From Halostella limicola (GTDB taxonomy: Archaea > Halobacteriota > Halobacteria > Halobacteriales > Natronoarchaeaceae): a stretch of 64,000 bases of DNA. Below the pieces are notes generated by a model. That model did no database searches. It worked only from the letters and a program-made list of their open reading frames with translations, and had not been told where the DNA came from. Of this stretch, positions 41,890 through 50,680 are shown piece by piece (the stretch's first letter is position 1; each line of letters starts with the position of its first letter). The position numbers and the translations under genes are program-made. The stretch lies in NCBI RefSeq assembly GCF_003675875.1, contig NZ_RCDI01000001.1, forward strand, positions 1,240,001 to 1,304,000, in the 5' to 3' direction.

Positions 41890-42338
41890 TATTGCTCACC
41901 GTAGTGTTCGTCGATGTAGTTCAACAGGCGCTGAACGTCGCGGAACTCGCCGCCGCGGGACTTGTTGTAGAGGTCCCGGTACTGCGAGGACGTGATCTCG
42001 CCCTCGGCGCGGAGTTCCTTCAGCTTGGCGCGCTGTGCTCGAATCCGTTCCTGCCAGTCGTCCTTGGGGTCCTGCCGGGCGCCGGCTTTCCCCTTGCGGG
42101 AGCCGGGTCCGGTCTGGTGGCCGTACGAGCGCTTCTGCTGGCGCTCGCGGGCGCGACCCCGGGAGTTGCCCTGCGCTTCCTTCGCCTGAATCGTGCCGTC
42201 GTCGACGAGCTCGCGGATGTCCTCGCGGGTGATCGCCTCCGCGATGTCGCCCTGGGCCTCGGGGTCGAACCAGACGCGGTTCTTCCCGACGTCCAGTACG
42301 TCGGCCGCGAGTCGCTTCTGTGCGGACAGGTCACTCAT
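41889..42338 (-). CDS. rpl19e: 50S ribosomal protein eL19
   Basis: 149 residues, ATG at 42338 inside the end of eL32 (8-bp overlap). [20 protein letters not shown] and the basic [18 protein letters not shown] are eL19 hallmarks. It is an archaeal/eukaryotic-specific protein with a long helix crossing the subunit surface. Full length for haloarchaea. Confidence 0.96.
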   Translation of the reverse strand: MSDLSAQKRLAADVLDVGKNRVWFDPEAQGDIAEAITREDIRELVDDGTIQAKEAQGNSRGRARERQQKRSYGHQTGPGSRKGKAGARQDPKDDWQERIRAQRAKLKELRAEGEITSSQYRDLYNKSRGGEFRDVQRLLNYIDEHYGEQ

Positions 42339-43041
42339 CGTCGGTCACCTCGACTTCCACGTACGTCGGGTTGAGCACGCGGATGTCCTGGTCTTCCGCC
42401 TGTTCCTCGATGCGCTCGCGCTTGCGAGCGCCGACCTTCGAGGCGATGCGGACCGCCTCGCGGTCGCCGTCGACGCCCTCGAGGTCGTCGACGTTGTGGA
42501 CGCGGACCTCCTCGAAGCCGCTCGGGTGCTTGCCGCGCACCTCGATCGGCGTCCGGAAGCCGGCCTCCACGGTGTCGCCCTTGCCCTTGACGCCCTTGCG
42601 CTGCTTCGACAGCTGTCCGCGGGGGCGCCGCCAAGAGGTCGACACGCGCTTTTTCTTGTGGTGGTCCTGCCGATTGAACTTCGGCTTGCCGACGCGCCGG
42701 CGCTCGTCGAGGAGGCGCTCCTCCTTCTCGGAGAGCTCGGGCGTCTTCTCGGAGAGGCCGCGCGGGCGGAGCTCCGTCTCCACGTCCTCCGCCTCGGCGT
42801 CCTCTTCCACGGTCTCGTCTTCGATCTCCGCTTCGGTCTCCTCGGCGACCTCGAGGTCGCCGACGTCGGCCTTGATACGGGCCGCCAGCGCGTTGCCGAC
42901 GCCGTCGGCCTGGGCGAGTTCGTCCTGGCTCGCGCCCTTGACGTCCTCGACCGATTCGAAACCGGCCTCGCGGAGCGCGTCGGCCTTGCTCGCGCCGACG
43001 CCGCTGATGTCTTCGAGTTCTTCTAGTTCGTCGTCTGCCAT
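42331..43041 (-). CDS. rpl32e: 50S ribosomal protein eL32 with N-terminal helix-hairpin-helix extension
   Basis: 236 residues, ATG at 43041, 3 bases after the uL6 stop. The ~100-residue N-terminal extension contains a helix-hairpin-helix motif ([20 protein letters not shown]) and an acidic linker; the eL32 core ([20 protein letters not shown] onward) follows. The extension is known in haloarchaeal eL32. It has GGAGGTG in the last uL6 codons as ribosome-binding site. Confidence 0.95.
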   Translation of the reverse strand: MADDELEELEDISGVGASKADALREAGFESVEDVKGASQDELAQADGVGNALAARIKADVGDLEVAEETEAEIEDETVEEDAEAEDVETELRPRGLSEKTPELSEKEERLLDERRRVGKPKFNRQDHHKKKRVSTSWRRPRGQLSKQRKGVKGKGDTVEAGFRTPIEVRGKHPSGFEEVRVHNVDDLEGVDGDREAVRIASKVGARKRERIEEQAEDQDIRVLNPTYVEVEVTDDE

Positions 43042-43044
43042 CTA

Positions 43045-43578
43045 TCAGGCACCTCCTGTCGGCTTCTCGGTGATGTACACGCCGTCCTGGAAGACGCGGG
43101 TGTCCTTGTCCGTGACGCGCGTGGTCTGTTCGATGTCCGCGGCGGTCTGGCCGACGGCCTCCTTGTCGGGGCCACGAAGCACGAGCTCCTCGTCGTCGAC
43201 CTCGACCTCGGTGTCGCCGTGGATCGGCGTGCGCCGAGGGGCCTTCTCGCCGAGGAAGTTCTCGATGACGACCTCGTTGCCCTCGACGCTCACCTGCATC
43301 GGGAAGTGGGAGTAGAAGACTTCCATCTTGTACTCCCAGCCCTCGGCGACGCCGTGGAACATGTTCTCGACGTGGCTCTCGAAGGTGCCGAGCGTCGACA
43401 TGGTCTTCGCGTCCTCCTCCTCGCTCTCGACGACGACGACGCCGTCGTCGACCGAGACCGACACGTCAGGGTACCAGAGGCGTCGCGTGACGCTCCCCTC
43501 GGGCCCCTCGACGGTCAGGTCGAGGTGGTCGACCTCGGCGCTTACCTCGTCCGGGATCTGTAGTTCTGTTCGCGGCAT
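43045..43578 (-). CDS. rpl6: 50S ribosomal protein uL6
   Basis: 177 residues from the ATG at 43578. Two related domains of the uL6 fold are visible, with the C-terminal NFLGEKAPRRTPIHGDTEVE and DIEQTTRVTDKDTRVFQDG conserved. It sits near the factor-binding site of the large subunit. The start is two bases after the uS8 stop (TAA-CA-ATG). A longer upstream frame is uS8 sequence. Confidence 0.96.
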   Translation of the reverse strand: MPRTELQIPDEVSAEVDHLDLTVEGPEGSVTRRLWYPDVSVSVDDGVVVVESEEEDAKTMSTLGTFESHVENMFHGVAEGWEYKMEVFYSHFPMQVSVEGNEVVIENFLGEKAPRRTPIHGDTEVEVDDEELVLRGPDKEAVGQTAADIEQTTRVTDKDTRVFQDGVYITEKPTGGA

Positions 43579-43580
43579 TG

Positions 43581-43973
43581 TTAGTACACGTATGCGATGA
43601 CCTGGCCACCGATGCCCTGTTCGCGGGCCTCGTAGTGGCTCATGACGCCGTGGCTGGTCGTGACGATGAGCGCCCCGTAGTCGCGGGCGGGGAGGAATCG
43701 CTTCTCCCACTTCTCGAACTCACCGGCGCCCGCGGAGTATCGGGGCTTGACCGGTCCACAGTCGTTGATCGCTCCTTTCAGTTCGACCTCGAACTTCCCG
43801 GCTTTTCCGTCGTCGACGAACTCGAAGCCGTCGATGTACCCTCGGTCGTACAGGACTTCGAGTACGCTGCCGATCTCGTTCGAGGCGGGCTCTACCGTGT
43901 AGTCCAGGTGTCCGACGCTCTCGGCGTTGTTAAGCCCCGCGAGCGCGTTGCTGAATGGGTCGTTACCTGTCAT
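43581..43973 (-). CDS. rps8: 30S ribosomal protein uS8
   Basis: 130 residues from the ATG at 43973, two bases after the uS14 stop (CGA-TAA-CA-ATG). [16 protein letters not shown] at the start and the C-terminal [20 protein letters not shown] are the conserved ends. It binds 16S helix 21 early in assembly. The open frame upstream is out-of-frame uS14. Confidence 0.96.
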   Translation of the reverse strand: MTGNDPFSNALAGLNNAESVGHLDYTVEPASNEIGSVLEVLYDRGYIDGFEFVDDGKAGKFEVELKGAINDCGPVKPRYSAGAGEFEKWEKRFLPARDYGALIVTTSHGVMSHYEAREQGIGGQVIAYVY

Positions 43974-43975
43974 TG

Positions 43976-44158
43976 TTATCGGTACTTCTTGAAGCCCATG
44001 CTCCGGGCGACCTCTCGGAAGCACTGTCGACACAGCCAGATGTCGTACTTCCCGACGAGGCCCTGCTTGCGCCCGCAGCGCTGGCACTGCTCCATCTGCT
44101 CGGTGCGCTTGCTGGCCTGCTCGCCCGTGGCTTCGGCTCCGTTCTCGCTTTCACTCAT
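43976..44158 (-). CDS. rps14: 30S ribosomal protein uS14 (zinc form)
   Basis: 60 residues, ATG at 44158 overlapping the uL5 end by 8 bases. A four-cysteine zinc site (CQRCG and CRQCF) identifies the C+ form of uS14, followed by [13 protein letters not shown]. The N-terminal ~20 residues are an acidic extension. It lies in the head of the small subunit. Confidence 0.95.
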   Translation of the reverse strand: MSESENGAEATGEQASKRTEQMEQCQRCGRKQGLVGKYDIWLCRQCFREVARSMGFKKYR

Positions 44159-44681
44159 TGTTTACCTCTACGTTGTACTCCGACTCGACGAACGCGACGG
44201 CGTCGTCGGCGTCGAGACGGTGACTCGACGGGATGGACCGGGTGGCCTTGTCCCGCTTGGAGACGCGGTAGCCCGGACGCACCAGGTTGACGGTGACGTC
44301 CAGCCCGTAGATCCCGACGTTCGGGTCGTACTCCTGGCCCGGGAACTCCGTGTGTTCCTCGACGCCGAAGCTGAAGTTGCCCGTGTCGTCGAACTGCGAC
44401 GCCGACACGTCGGCGAGCGGGAGCGCGGTCGACAGGAACTCGTCGGCCTCGTCGCCGCGGAGGGTGACCTTCGCGCCGATCGGGTCGCCCTGGCGGATGC
44501 CGAAGTCCGGGTTGGTCGCCTTCGCCTGCGTGCGAACGCTCTCCTGGCCCGCGACGTCCTCCAGGATCTCCTCGGCCTGGGCGAGTTCGCGACCGCCCTC
44601 GCCGACGCCCATGTGGACGACGACCTTCTCGATGGTCGGGCGACGCATCTCGTGGAACTCGGCGTCGTCTGCCTCGCTCAT
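44151..44681 (-). CDS. rpl5: 50S ribosomal protein uL5
   Basis: 176 residues, ATG at 44681 overlapping the eS4 stop as [23 protein letters not shown] and [18 protein letters not shown] are the uL5 signatures, and [20 protein letters not shown] contacts 5S rRNA. The GGAGGTGA ribosome-binding site is encoded by the Gly-Gly-Asp end of eS4. Confidence 0.96.
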   Translation of the reverse strand: MSEADDAEFHEMRRPTIEKVVVHMGVGEGGRELAQAEEILEDVAGQESVRTQAKATNPDFGIRQGDPIGAKVTLRGDEADEFLSTALPLADVSASQFDDTGNFSFGVEEHTEFPGQEYDPNVGIYGLDVTVNLVRPGYRVSKRDKATRSIPSSHRLDADDAVAFVESEYNVEVNNE

Positions 44682-45382
44682 TCGTCGTCACCTCCGGTGA
44701 AGTTCTCGTCGATGACCACGACGTACTCCTCGATCGTCTCGAAGGAACCGTCGTCGGTGTCGACGACGACGTTGTTCGACCCGCTGCCGGGCGTGACCTG
44801 GATCTCCTCGATCTCGCCGATCTCGCCGGCGTGCTGGCCGCGAACGGCCGTGACGAGCGCGCCCTCCTCGTACGGGAAGTGGGCGACGACCTCGCCGCCC
44901 TCGTTGGCGACGACGACCGAGTCGCCGCCGCTGTAGTCGCTCCCGTCCTCGACGGTCAGGTTCTGACCGCTGTGGAGGTTCAGCTGCGTCTCGCCGCCGG
45001 GGATCTGGCGCTTGTCCTCGATCTTGCCCAGCTTGCTGTTCGCGGCGTCCTCGTCGATGGGGGTCAGCGAGAGCCGACCGCCCTCGTCGGGGAAGACGCG
45101 GTAGTACTCCTCGCGCTCGGTGAACGCCAGGATGTCGAACATCCCGATCGGGATGCTCTCGTCGGAGACGGCGTCGCCGTTGACCAGGACCGCGTCCTGG
45201 TTGAGGGCGTAGCGCGCTTCCTTCTTCGAGTCGACGTAGCCGAGCACGTCCCGCAGGAGGATGACGAGCGGCACGCCGTCCTCGCCGTGGGGACCCGCGC
45301 CGGCCGCCGTCGTGAACGTGTCCGTCTTCCGCTCGACGGGCCAGGACTTGGGTACTGAGAGTCGTTTCTGGTGTTTCGTCAT
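44678..45382 (-). CDS. rps4e: 30S ribosomal protein eS4
   Basis: 234 residues, ATG at 45382 overlapping the uL24 stop as ATGA. The start [20 protein letters not shown], an S4-like RNA-binding segment ([23 protein letters not shown]) and a KOW-like strand near [12 protein letters not shown] are visible. It is present in archaea and eukaryotes only. The C-terminus is acidic. Confidence 0.96.
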   Translation of the reverse strand: MTKHQKRLSVPKSWPVERKTDTFTTAAGAGPHGEDGVPLVILLRDVLGYVDSKKEARYALNQDAVLVNGDAVSDESIPIGMFDILAFTEREEYYRVFPDEGGRLSLTPIDEDAANSKLGKIEDKRQIPGGETQLNLHSGQNLTVEDGSDYSGGDSVVVANEGGEVVAHFPYEEGALVTAVRGQHAGEIGEIEEIQVTPGSGSNNVVVDTDDGSFETIEEYVVVIDENFTGGDDE

Positions 45383-45735
45383 TCGTCATCACCTTCCAGA
45401 CGTGCCTCGCGGCGGTCGTCTTCGAGGTTGAGGTCCGTCACGCGGAGGTTGCTCGCGTCGAGCGGCCGCGGCACTTCCTCGCCGTCGGCGGTCTCGGTCG
45501 TGACGTCCTCGACGTGAACGACGGCGTCCTTGAGGTCGACGTTGACGACGTCGCCTTCCTCGCCGGCGAAGTCGCCGCGCATGACCTCGACGACGTCGCC
45601 CTCGTTGACGCGAACGCGACGGGTGTCGTACTCGTCGCGGAGGTCCGGCGACAGCGTCGCGCGGACCTGCTTGTGCCGCTCGTGGAGCGGTGCTTCCGCG
45701 GTCTGGTTTCGCTGTTTGCGTGGTTGTCGTGTCAT
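45379..45735 (-). CDS. rpl24: 50S ribosomal protein uL24
   Basis: 118 residues from the ATG at 45735 (ATGA overlap with uL14). The KOW motif [20 protein letters not shown] is clear, preceded by the basic [17 protein letters not shown]. It is an early-assembly protein of the large subunit. The acidic tail encodes the ribosome-binding site of eS4. The upstream frame extension is uL14 sequence. Confidence 0.96.
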   Translation of the reverse strand: MTRQPRKQRNQTAEAPLHERHKQVRATLSPDLRDEYDTRRVRVNEGDVVEVMRGDFAGEEGDVVNVDLKDAVVHVEDVTTETADGEEVPRPLDASNLRVTDLNLEDDRREARLEGDDE

Positions 45736-46130
45736 ACTATCATCGTCGCGGTGCTCGCGATGCTTCCGAACCGCTCTGCGACTTCCCGAGCGACGGGACC
45801 CTTGATCTCGGTCCCGCGGGGTTCCTCGTTCTCGTCGATGATGACGGCCGCGTTGTCCTCGAACTTCACGCGCGTGCCGTCGGGGCGACGGATGGTCTGT
45901 CGCTGGCGGACGATCACGGCCTCCAGCACCTGGCGACGCATCTCGGGCGTCCCCTTGGTGACGGAGATCGTGACCTTGTCGCCGACGCCGGCTTTCGGGT
46001 GACGGTTCTTCGTCCCCGAGTAGCCCGCGACGGACGTGATCTTCACCTGCCGCGCGCCGGTGTTGTCGGCGCACGTCAGGAGCGAGCCCTTCTCCAGGCC
46101 CTGGGTCACGTCAGCCTTCAGCGCTTCCAT
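45732..46130 (-). CDS. rpl14: 50S ribosomal protein uL14
   Basis: 132 residues, ATG at 46130 sharing one base with the uS17 stop (TGATG). [18 protein letters not shown] and the basic [20 protein letters not shown] are the uL14 signatures. It is a conserved barrel protein at the subunit interface. Its GGAGGTGA site lies in the uS17 C-terminal codons. Confidence 0.97.
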   Translation of the reverse strand: MEALKADVTQGLEKGSLLTCADNTGARQVKITSVAGYSGTKNRHPKAGVGDKVTISVTKGTPEMRRQVLEAVIVRQRQTIRRPDGTRVKFEDNAAVIIDENEEPRGTEIKGPVAREVAERFGSIASTATMIV

Positions 46131-46495
46131 CAGTCGTCACCTCCCTGTTCGGAGGCGGCGCCGGCGGCCGCGACTTCGCTGTCTATCTGTTCGACGACGA
46201 CGTGGCTCTTCGTCTTCGAGAGCGGTCGTGTCTCTGCGATACGGACCGTGTCGCCGACTTCCAGCCCCATGCACTCGGGTGCGTGGGCGGGAACGCGCGA
46301 CCGTCGCTTCATGTAACGGTCGTACTTCGGCACTGTGACGTCGTACTCTCGCTCGACGATCACGGTCTTGTCCATGTCGGTGGAGGCCACCTCTCCTTCG
46401 AGAACCTGCCCGCGCACGGAAAGGGTTCCGTGGAACGGACAGTTCTCGTCGGAGCAGGATTCCTCCGGTTCCGGTACGTTCAGTCCTAACGCCAT
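46130..46495 (-). CDS. rps17: 30S ribosomal protein uS17
   Basis: 121 residues, ATG at 46495 overlapping the rnp1 end by 10 bases. The archaeal N-terminal motif [17 protein letters not shown] precedes an OB fold ([25 protein letters not shown]). It is a primary 16S-binding protein. The end (GGDD) encodes the next ribosome-binding site. Confidence 0.96.
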   Translation of the reverse strand: MALGLNVPEPEESCSDENCPFHGTLSVRGQVLEGEVASTDMDKTVIVEREYDVTVPKYDRYMKRRSRVPAHAPECMGLEVGDTVRIAETRPLSKTKSHVVVEQIDSEVAAAGAASEQGGDD

Positions 46496-46881
46496 ATTGA
46501 ATCTCCAGTGTCTTCTGTTCGCAGGGCGGGTCGTGAGAGCAGTCGTGCTCCATCCACCGTAACGTGGGCCACGTCGTCGCCGGGGTGCCCGCTGGCACCA
46601 TCGGGATGCCCGCTGGCACCCTCCGGTTCCGACGCAGTCCCCGCGGTCCTTGCGGACGCGGCGGCTTCATCTGTGAGCACGAACTCGAACGTCGAGCCCC
46701 GTTTCGGCACCTGCCGCACCCGAGACTCCCCGTCCACGCGGTCTTCCACGTGGAACGTCTGCATCGTCTCGACGACGATGCGCCCCGCTATCCCGACGAG
46801 GTCGGGGTTCGGGGCGTCCACGACCTCCACGCGGAGGCCGTTGAGTTCGTGACGCGGGAGCGTCTCGGGTGTCAGTGCCAT
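46486..46881 (-). CDS. rnp1: ribonuclease P protein component 1 (Rpp29-type)
   Basis: 131 residues from the ATG at 46881, which shares a base with the uL29 stop (TAATG). The Rpp29/POP4 domain is recognisable: [37 protein letters not shown] and the strand [10 protein letters not shown]. It is a protein subunit of archaeal RNase P, which matures tRNA 5' ends, and is commonly placed here in archaeal r-protein operons. About residues 83-101 are an unusual Gly/His/Pro/Ser insertion with a repeated heptapeptide. Confidence 0.93.
   Translation of the reverse strand: MALTPETLPRHELNGLRVEVVDAPNPDLVGIAGRIVVETMQTFHVEDRVDGESRVRQVPKRGSTFEFVLTDEAAASARTAGTASEPEGASGHPDGASGHPGDDVAHVTVDGARLLSRPALRTEDTGDSIWR
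46583..46624. repeat. two tandem 21-bp units inside rnp1
   Basis: The word GATGCCCGCTGGCACC recurs with 21-bp spacing (first copy GTGCCC...), encoding two copies of the heptapeptide GASGHP(D/G) on the minus strand. It keeps the reading frame. Confidence 0.75.
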
Positions 46882-47099
46882 TATTCCTCGTCTTCGTTCA
46901 GGTCGCCTTCCTCGCGCTGGATCGTCTTGATCCGCGCGATCGTCTTTCGGAGTTCGCTGATGCGGCCGGGGTCTTCCGGCGCGCCGCCCGCCGCCTGCAC
47001 GGCCTTCGCGTTGAGCAGCTCGGTCTTGAGCTCCTCGAGTTCGGACTCGCGCTCGGCGGGGGTCATGTCGCGGATCTCCTCGGCGTAGAGGATCGCCAT
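46881..47099 (-). CDS. rpl29: 50S ribosomal protein uL29
   Basis: 72 residues, ATG at 47099 sharing a base with the uS3 stop (TGATG). The helical hairpin protein has [20 protein letters not shown] and [17 protein letters not shown] conserved. It lies by the peptide exit tunnel. Its GGAGGTGA site is encoded by the Gly-Gly-Asp end of uS3. Confidence 0.96.
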   Translation of the reverse strand: MAILYAEEIRDMTPAERESELEELKTELLNAKAVQAAGGAPEDPGRISELRKTIARIKTIQREEGDLNEDEE

Positions 47100-48049
47100 C
47101 AGGCGTCACCTCCCTCGTCTTCGTCGCCGTCGTCGGCCTCGTCTTCGCCTTCCATCTCGTCCATCAGCTCGTCCGCTTCCTGCTCGACTTCCTCGTCGAG
47201 CTCTTCGAGCTCCTCGGCGATGTCTTCGTCCTCGCCGCCGGGGACCTCGACGTCTTCCTCCTCGAAGTCGGCGGCCGCCTCCTCGACGACCTCCTCTTCG
47301 ACGACGTCCTCGCCGGGCTCGGCGACGTCCTCGTCCGCGTCGGCCGCGGGTTCGGCGGCGTCCGCCTCGACGTCGCCCTCATCGGGCTCGTCGAGGAGCG
47401 CCTCGACGCCCTCGTCGGCGTCGACGTCCTCGGGGACGAGGTCCTCGATGTCGGCGTCCTCCTCGATGCGGAAGTCGTCGGGGAGCTGGGCCTCCGGCGG
47501 GATGATCTTGACGTCCACGCCGATGGTTCCGAGCTTCATGACGGCGACGCCCTGGCCGTGGTCGACGATCTCCTCGGCGGGCTCGCCGTTGTGCTTGATG
47601 TAGCCGTCGTTGAACTTCTCGACGCGCGAGCGGGCGCCGGTGACCTTCCCCGAGAGGACGATCTCGGCGCCCAGCGCGCCGGCGTCCATGATGCGTTCGA
47701 GGGTGGTGTGACCGGCCTTCCGGAAGTACCAGCCGCGTTCGAGGGCGTTCGCCAGACGGTCGGCGACGATCCGGGCGTTCAGGTCGGGCTCGTCGACCTC
47801 CTGAACGTCGATCTGGGGGTCGTCGAGGTCGAACCGCTCCTCGAGCGCCGTCGTGATCTTCCGGATGTTCTCGCCGCCCTTACCGATGACCATCCCGGGC
47901 TTCTCGGCCTTGAGGACGATCTGGGTTCCCATCGGCGTCTTCGCGACGTCCATCCCGCCGTAGCCGGCGCGACCGAGCTCGTCTTCGAAGAACTCGTCGA
48001 TCTGGGAACGCTGCAGGCCGTCTTCGATGAACTGGTGTTCGTCAGCCAT
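47099..48049 (-). CDS. rps3: 30S ribosomal protein uS3 with long acidic C-terminal tail
   Basis: 316 residues from the ATG at 48049. The KH domain ([20 protein letters not shown], residues ~45-65) and the uS3 C-terminal domain ([20 protein letters not shown]) are complete by about residue 205. The remaining ~110 residues are almost all Glu, Asp, Ala and Val, a long version of the acidic tail known from haloarchaea. It lines the mRNA entry channel. TAATG junction with uL22. Confidence 0.96.
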   Translation of the reverse strand: MADEHQFIEDGLQRSQIDEFFEDELGRAGYGGMDVAKTPMGTQIVLKAEKPGMVIGKGGENIRKITTALEERFDLDDPQIDVQEVDEPDLNARIVADRLANALERGWYFRKAGHTTLERIMDAGALGAEIVLSGKVTGARSRVEKFNDGYIKHNGEPAEEIVDHGQGVAVMKLGTIGVDVKIIPPEAQLPDDFRIEEDADIEDLVPEDVDADEGVEALLDEPDEGDVEADAAEPAADADEDVAEPGEDVVEEEVVEEAAADFEEEDVEVPGGEDEDIAEELEELDEEVEQEADELMDEMEGEDEADDGDEDEGGDA

Positions 48050-48513
48050 TATTCCTCGTCCTCCTCTTTCAGGATCAGTTCGACGTCTACTTCCGGCGTG
48101 TTCCACGCCGAGGCGCGACCCATCGCCCGGGGCTTGCGGCCCTGGGACTCGCCGACCTTGTGGGCGGCGACGTGGTCGATGACCATCGACTCGCCGTCGA
48201 AGCCCTGGCTGTCGGCGTTGTTGACGGCGTTGGTGAGCAGGTCGATGAAGGCCTCGCTGGCCTTCTCGGGGTAGCGACCCGCGTCCCAGCCGTCGATGTC
48301 CGATCGGTGGCCGACACCGGAGTTGTGGGACTTGAACGGGACCGAGCGGTCGCCGTCGACGACCGCCTGGAGGTACTCCTCGGCCTCCGCGGCGGTCTTG
48401 CCCTTGATCTCTCGGGCGATCGCCTTGCTGTGCTTGTGGCTCATGTGACGCTCCCGGAGCATGGCTTTCGCCGTCTCGTCCGGGTCCGCGTCGACGCTGT
48501 AGTTGATTCCCAT
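48049..48513 (-). CDS. rpl22: 50S ribosomal protein uL22
   Basis: 154 residues, ATG at 48513, 7 bases after the uS19 stop. RERHMSHKHSKAIAREIKGK and VAAHKVGESQGRKPRAMGRA are the uL22 motifs, and the long beta hairpin of this protein lines the exit tunnel. The tail is acidic (KEEDEE). Full-length archaeal form. Confidence 0.96.
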   Translation of the reverse strand: MGINYSVDADPDETAKAMLRERHMSHKHSKAIAREIKGKTAAEAEEYLQAVVDGDRSVPFKSHNSGVGHRSDIDGWDAGRYPEKASEAFIDLLTNAVNNADSQGFDGESMVIDHVAAHKVGESQGRKPRAMGRASAWNTPEVDVELILKEEDEE

Positions 48514-48520
48514 GGTTGTA

Positions 48521-48946
48521 TCACTTCAGCGGCACGAACTTCGAGGAGCGCGTCGCGCCGATACCGGCCTGTCCGTGCTCGACGGAGGTCCGCGTGAGCT
48601 GGAACTCGCCGAGGTAGTGGCCGATCATCTCGGGCTCGACCTGCACGCGCTCGAAGCCCTGACCGTTGTGGACGGCGAAGGTCAGGCCGACGAACTCCGG
48701 CAGCACCGGCATGTCGCGCAGGTGCGTGCGGATGGGGTCGTTGGCCGTCTCCTCCTCGCCCTTGTCGCGGGCCTCCTCTCGGAGCTTCTCCTGCTGGACG
48801 GAGAGGCCGCGTTCGATGGTTCGCCGCTGTCGAGCGGGCAGCAGTTCCGCGACGTCCTCCAGGCTCATGTCCTGCAGCTCGTCTAGCGTGTGACCGCGGT
48901 AGGTGAACTCACCTTCACGGCCGGTTCGGTACTCGGAGTCGCTCAT
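48521..48946 (-). CDS. rps19: 30S ribosomal protein uS19
   Basis: 141 residues, ATG at 48946 sharing bases with the uL2 stop (TAATG). The archaeal N-terminal extension [20 protein letters not shown] is followed by the core with [20 protein letters not shown] and the end [14 protein letters not shown]. It lies in the head of the small subunit. Its ribosome-binding site GGAGGTGA is encoded by the uL2 tail. Confidence 0.97.
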   Translation of the reverse strand: MSDSEYRTGREGEFTYRGHTLDELQDMSLEDVAELLPARQRRTIERGLSVQQEKLREEARDKGEEETANDPIRTHLRDMPVLPEFVGLTFAVHNGQGFERVQVEPEMIGHYLGEFQLTRTSVEHGQAGIGATRSSKFVPLK

Positions 48947-49668
48947 TAGTTGTCACCTCCGCGCCCCGTGCGTCGGGACGCGATGTCGCCCACCTTGCGG
49001 CCCGGCGGGGCGTTGCGGGAGATGCTCTTCGGTTTGCCCGGGTGCTGTCGACCGCCGCCACCGAAGGGGTGGTCGACGGCGTTCATGGCCACGCCGCGAA
49101 CGTTCGGCCACTTCGTGCCGCGGGCCTTCATCTTGTGGTACTTGTTCCCGGCCTTGACGTGGGGCTTCTCGGTGCGGCCGCCCCCGGCCACGACGCCGAT
49201 GGTCGCCCGGCACTCGGGGTCGAGGCGCTTGACCTCGCCGCTCGGCAGCTGCACGACCGCCGCGTCGACGTCGTGCGTGATGAGGTCCGCGCTCGTCCCG
49301 CTGGCGCGGGCGAACTTGCCGCCGTCACCGGGCTGGCGCTCGACGTTGCTCACGGGGACCCCTTCGGGGATCTCCGCGAGCGGGAGCGTGTTGCCCGGCT
49401 TGATCTCGGCCGAGACGCCGACCTGGATCTCCTCGCCGACGCCGACGCCCTCGGGCACGAGGATGAGGCGGCGGTCGCCGTCCTCGAACTCGACCGCGGC
49501 GACGGGGGCGCTCCGGGCGGGGTCGTGCTCGATGTCGACGACCGTCCCGGCGACCACGTCTTCGTCTTCGGCTTTCTTGTGCGTCAGGTCCGCCTTGTAG
49601 CGGTGCGAGGGGGCCCGGAACGTCGGGCCGCCGCGACCGCGTCGCTGTCCTTGAATTCTGCGTCCCAT
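48946..49668 (-). CDS. rpl2: 50S ribosomal protein uL2
   Basis: 240 residues, ATG at 49668, one or two bases after the uL23 stop. The peptidyl-transferase-proximal motif [20 protein letters not shown] with its conserved histidine is intact, as are the N-terminal [20 protein letters not shown] and GPGRK-like end. It is among the most conserved large-subunit proteins. Confidence 0.97.
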   Translation of the reverse strand: MGRRIQGQRRGRGGPTFRAPSHRYKADLTHKKAEDEDVVAGTVVDIEHDPARSAPVAAVEFEDGDRRLILVPEGVGVGEEIQVGVSAEIKPGNTLPLAEIPEGVPVSNVERQPGDGGKFARASGTSADLITHDVDAAVVQLPSGEVKRLDPECRATIGVVAGGGRTEKPHVKAGNKYHKMKARGTKWPNVRGVAMNAVDHPFGGGGRQHPGKPKSISRNAPPGRKVGDIASRRTGRGGDN

Positions 49669-49670
49669 GG

Positions 49671-49928
49671 TTAGAACACCCCGATGCGCGAAGCGACTTC
49701 CTGGGCGTCGTCCTCCTCGGCGAGGCGGACGGTCGCTTTCTTCGTGCCCTTCATGGTGACCTGCGTGTTGACCTTCTCGACCTCGATGTCGAACTGGTCC
49801 TGAATGGCCTCCTTGATCTCCGGCTTGGCGGCGTCGAGGTCGACGATGAACTGGAGCTTGTTGTCGAAGTCCATCTGGTTCATCGCCTTCTCGGTGACGA
49901 GCGGGTGAACGATGACGTCTCGGCTCAT
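49671..49928 (-). CDS. rpl23: 50S ribosomal protein uL23
   Basis: 85 residues, ATG at 49928 (ATGA overlap with uL4). The compact archaeal uL23 has VIHPLVTEKAMNQMDFDNKL at the start and VEKVNTQVTMKGTKKATVRL in the C-terminal half. It sits at the tunnel exit and is the docking point for SRP and the translocon. Confidence 0.96.
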   Translation of the reverse strand: MSRDVIVHPLVTEKAMNQMDFDNKLQFIVDLDAAKPEIKEAIQDQFDIEVEKVNTQVTMKGTKKATVRLAEEDDAQEVASRIGVF

Positions 49929-50677
49929 CGCTCGGCCACCTCCTCGATAGCGCTCTCGGTGAAGACCGTCAGCCGACCGGCCTCGGCGCCGGGGGCGAGG
50001 TCCTCCGCGTTGACCTCGGCCGCCGTCGCGACGTCCGCGCCGGCGAGGTTGCGCGCGGCCTTCGACGGGCCGGCCTCGCTCGACGTGACGAAGAGGATCG
50101 ACTTCGGCTGCTGGTACTTCCGGCCGCGGGTCTTGCCCTGGCCGGCGCGGACGGAGCGGCCCTCGTCGGCCCGCACGACGTCCTCGTGGACGCCGAGCGA
50201 TTCGAGGGTGTCGACGACCGCCTGGGTCTTGACCAGGTCCTCGAAGGCGTCGCCCACGACGAGCGGCAGGTCGAGGTCCTCGTCGAACTCGTGGCCGCGC
50301 TCGGCGACGAGTTCGGGGTCCGCCGTCGCCGCGAGGGCGCTGCGGACGGCCTGCTTCCGTTCCTTGTCGTTGATGTTCAGCGAGCGGTCCTTCTCGGACT
50401 TCGGCGGGTGCGCCGGGCGGCCGCTGACGGCCTGGGGCACGCGTCGCGCCTGCCCGTTCTCGCGCGGCACGTGGGCCATACCGCGGCCGCTACCGAACGA
50501 TTCCGCGGGCGTTCGCATGCCGGCGTACTCATCGGCGCCGTAGTCCTGTTTCCGGTTTGCCTGGGCGGCGAGCACGGCGCGCTTGATGAGGTCCGGTCGG
50601 TAGGCCGACTCGAAGACCTCGGGGAGGTCGAGCGTGCCGTCGTCCTCGCCGTCCAGGTCGCGAATGGTTGCTTGCAT
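49925..50677 (-). CDS. rpl4: 50S ribosomal protein uL4
   Basis: 250 residues, ATG at 50677, three bases after the uL3 stop. The conserved basic loop near GSGRGMAHVPRENGQARRVPQ lines the exit tunnel, and the globular part with VVGDAFEDLVKTQAVVDTL follows. The conserved archaeal uL4 start (TIRDLDGEDDGTLDLPEVFE) supports the start. Confidence 0.96.
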   Translation of the reverse strand: MQATIRDLDGEDDGTLDLPEVFESAYRPDLIKRAVLAAQANRKQDYGADEYAGMRTPAESFGSGRGMAHVPRENGQARRVPQAVSGRPAHPPKSEKDRSLNINDKERKQAVRSALAATADPELVAERGHEFDEDLDLPLVVGDAFEDLVKTQAVVDTLESLGVHEDVVRADEGRSVRAGQGKTRGRKYQQPKSILFVTSSEAGPSKAARNLAGADVATAAEVNAEDLAPGAEAGRLTVFTESAIEEVAER

Positions 50678-50680
50678 TGT

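Noticed and set aside
46486-46495. Truncation of uS17 by rnp1
   Set aside because: The 10-base overlap leaves both N- and C-termini complete.
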